From contig NC_057925.1 of assembly GCF_018873765.1 (NCBI RefSeq), positions 2,744,927 through 2,808,926 on the forward strand: a stretch of 64,000 nucleotides of DNA, written 5' to 3'. The DNA comes from Telopea speciosissima. Taxonomy: Eukaryota; Streptophyta; Magnoliopsida; Proteales; Proteaceae. Made by a program: the position numbers and the translations under genes. Numbering within the stretch: position 1 is the first letter of the stretch; each line of letters opens with the position of its first letter. Shown piece after piece: positions 63,176 through 64,000 of the stretch. The notes below the pieces were generated by a model. It was not told the DNA's origin and ran no database searches. It saw only the letters and a list, made by a program, of their open reading frames with translations.

Positions 63176-63384
63176 AGTTTAAGGTATTTTGAAATTTGAA
63201 ATTCTTCATTTTGCCCTGCTTTTTTTTTTTTTTTTTTAACTTTGAAATATTTTTATTCTTTTTTTCCGATAACCTTGAAACCATTTTGCCTTCACTTATA
63301 TGTTAAAAACTTAGGAAAAACATGTTAAAATAATGCAGATGAGATCCAAATACTTATTAATCAGCATTTGGTGCTTTATATATA

Positions 63385-63570
63385 GGAAAAATTACACTAC
63401 CACCCCCTGAGGTTTGTACTAAATACAGAGCGAACCCCTGTGTTTCTAAATTATATAGCCACACCCCCTGAGTGGATGGCGTTAAGTATAAAATTTAAAT
63501 GACAATTTTTACCTTTCAATTAATCATATTCTAATTTTTTATTTTTCTAACATAATGGGACCCACCACTA
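63385..63570. other. Repeat-like intergenic segment
   Basis: Sequence aaaaattacactaccacccc with ctgaggtttg and a nearby ccccctgagtgg looks like a terminal region of a widespread plant non-autonomous element. Ends not determined. Confidence 0.3.
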
Positions 63571-63771
63571 TTTCTTCCTCTTCTTCTTTCTTCTTCTTCT
63601 TCTTCAACCACCGCCCCACCACTGCTGCAACCTCTGTCTACCATCCTCTACTCTCTTCCAGTAACCCCATAGAAAGGAAAATTCGTGGCCATTTCTCCCT
63701 GGAGAAAGCCACCTGATACCCAATTAAGAACCAAATGAGCAAAAAAGAACCCAAAACTTAATGGTAGGTAC

Positions 63772-63998
63772 TTGTCAGGGCATCAATCTTCATAGCAATG
63801 AAGAACACCACATCCATCTCTGTACAACACGATTTGCTTGTCAAAGACATTGAGACCCAAAGGAGCATCATCTGGAATGTCCCTATCGAGATACAGAGGA
63901 TACCATTCCTCTCGCCAATCGTAATCCACAACTGCCTTTTCTCCAATTTCTTGTTCCGCCACGGTAGACCCTAGAAGAACCTTGTGATCATCTTTTGA
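63772..63998 (-). pseudogene. PTC52/PAO-like chloroplast Rieske oxygenase exon, damaged
   Basis: Minus-strand frame from 63998 encodes AVVDYDWREEWYPLYL, DIPDDAPLGLNVFDKQIVLY and CYED, then TGA (63783-63785), CPD and a GTACCT donor after 63772. This matches the start of the mature domain of the plant PAO/PTC52/TIC55 family (WYPLYL, DAPLGL, DKQxVLYxDG, CxEDRCPHR). In the family the last motif holds the first Cys-His pair of the [2Fe-2S] Rieske centre. Here Arg is a stop (CGA to TGA) and His is Asp. The transit-peptide region lies beyond the right edge and no downstream Rieske exons are seen to the left, so it is probably a pseudogene fragment. Confidence 0.75.
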
Positions 63999-64000
63999 TT

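Overview
This is flowering-plant nuclear DNA. Genes are broken into many short exons by GT-AG introns. PP2A, DEAD-box helicase, LPP-delta, PPR, NHL/LEA_2 and plastid Rieske-oxygenase sequences are of plant type, and the space between them is AT-rich and full of plant SINEs, MITEs, a LINE tail and LTR-element remnants. Base composition and gene structure suggest a non-grass angiosperm; I cannot place it further.

Layout. 1-3.7 kb: first two coding exons (minus strand) of a Ded1/DDX3-like DEAD-box RNA helicase whose later exons are not visible. 3.9-13.5 kb: transposon-rich, with a 735-bp hAT-type MITE carrying a perfect 8-bp target duplication, a PPR pseudogene split by a 1.87-kb non-autonomous LTR element (identical 5-bp target duplications), and several smaller MITEs and SINEs. 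14.2-22.3 kb: a complete PP2A catalytic-subunit gene (plus strand, 11 coding exons, 313 residues). 23.7-24.2 kb: a LINE RNase H tail. 25.1-29.5 kb: a complete lipid phosphate phosphatase delta gene (minus strand, 8 exons, 401 residues). 31.7-34.1 kb: a rearranged paralogue of the gene that dominates the right half. 34.3-35.1 kb: an NHL/LEA_2 pseudogene beside an antisense transit-peptide-like exon. 35-43 kb: mostly repeats.

The striking region is 43.3-63.2 kb. A minus-strand membrane-protein gene has had its first two exons (A, 184 nt; B, 389 nt) amplified into a head-to-tail array of 16 units with a period of about 917 bp. One set of downstream exons (C at 43.9-44.15 kb and D at 43.5-43.8 kb) lies past the left end. 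Only two units (U1, U4) keep both exons open with usable splice sites. The others carry lost starts, nonsense codons, frameshifts or broken donors. Each spacer contains, sometimes with substitutions, the initiator-Met-tRNA primer-binding sequence of plant LTR retroelements, and further spacer-only copies lie at 61.8-62.5 kb. By eye the protein weakly resembles a cation diffusion facilitator (metal tolerance protein) lacking the metal-binding aspartates; this is unverified.

At the right edge (63.77-64.0 kb) is an exon of a PTC52/PAO-like chloroplast Rieske oxygenase with a premature stop and a lost Rieske histidine. The genes share no evident pathway: PP2A, LPP-delta and the helicase are independent housekeeping loci in a repeat-rich landscape.
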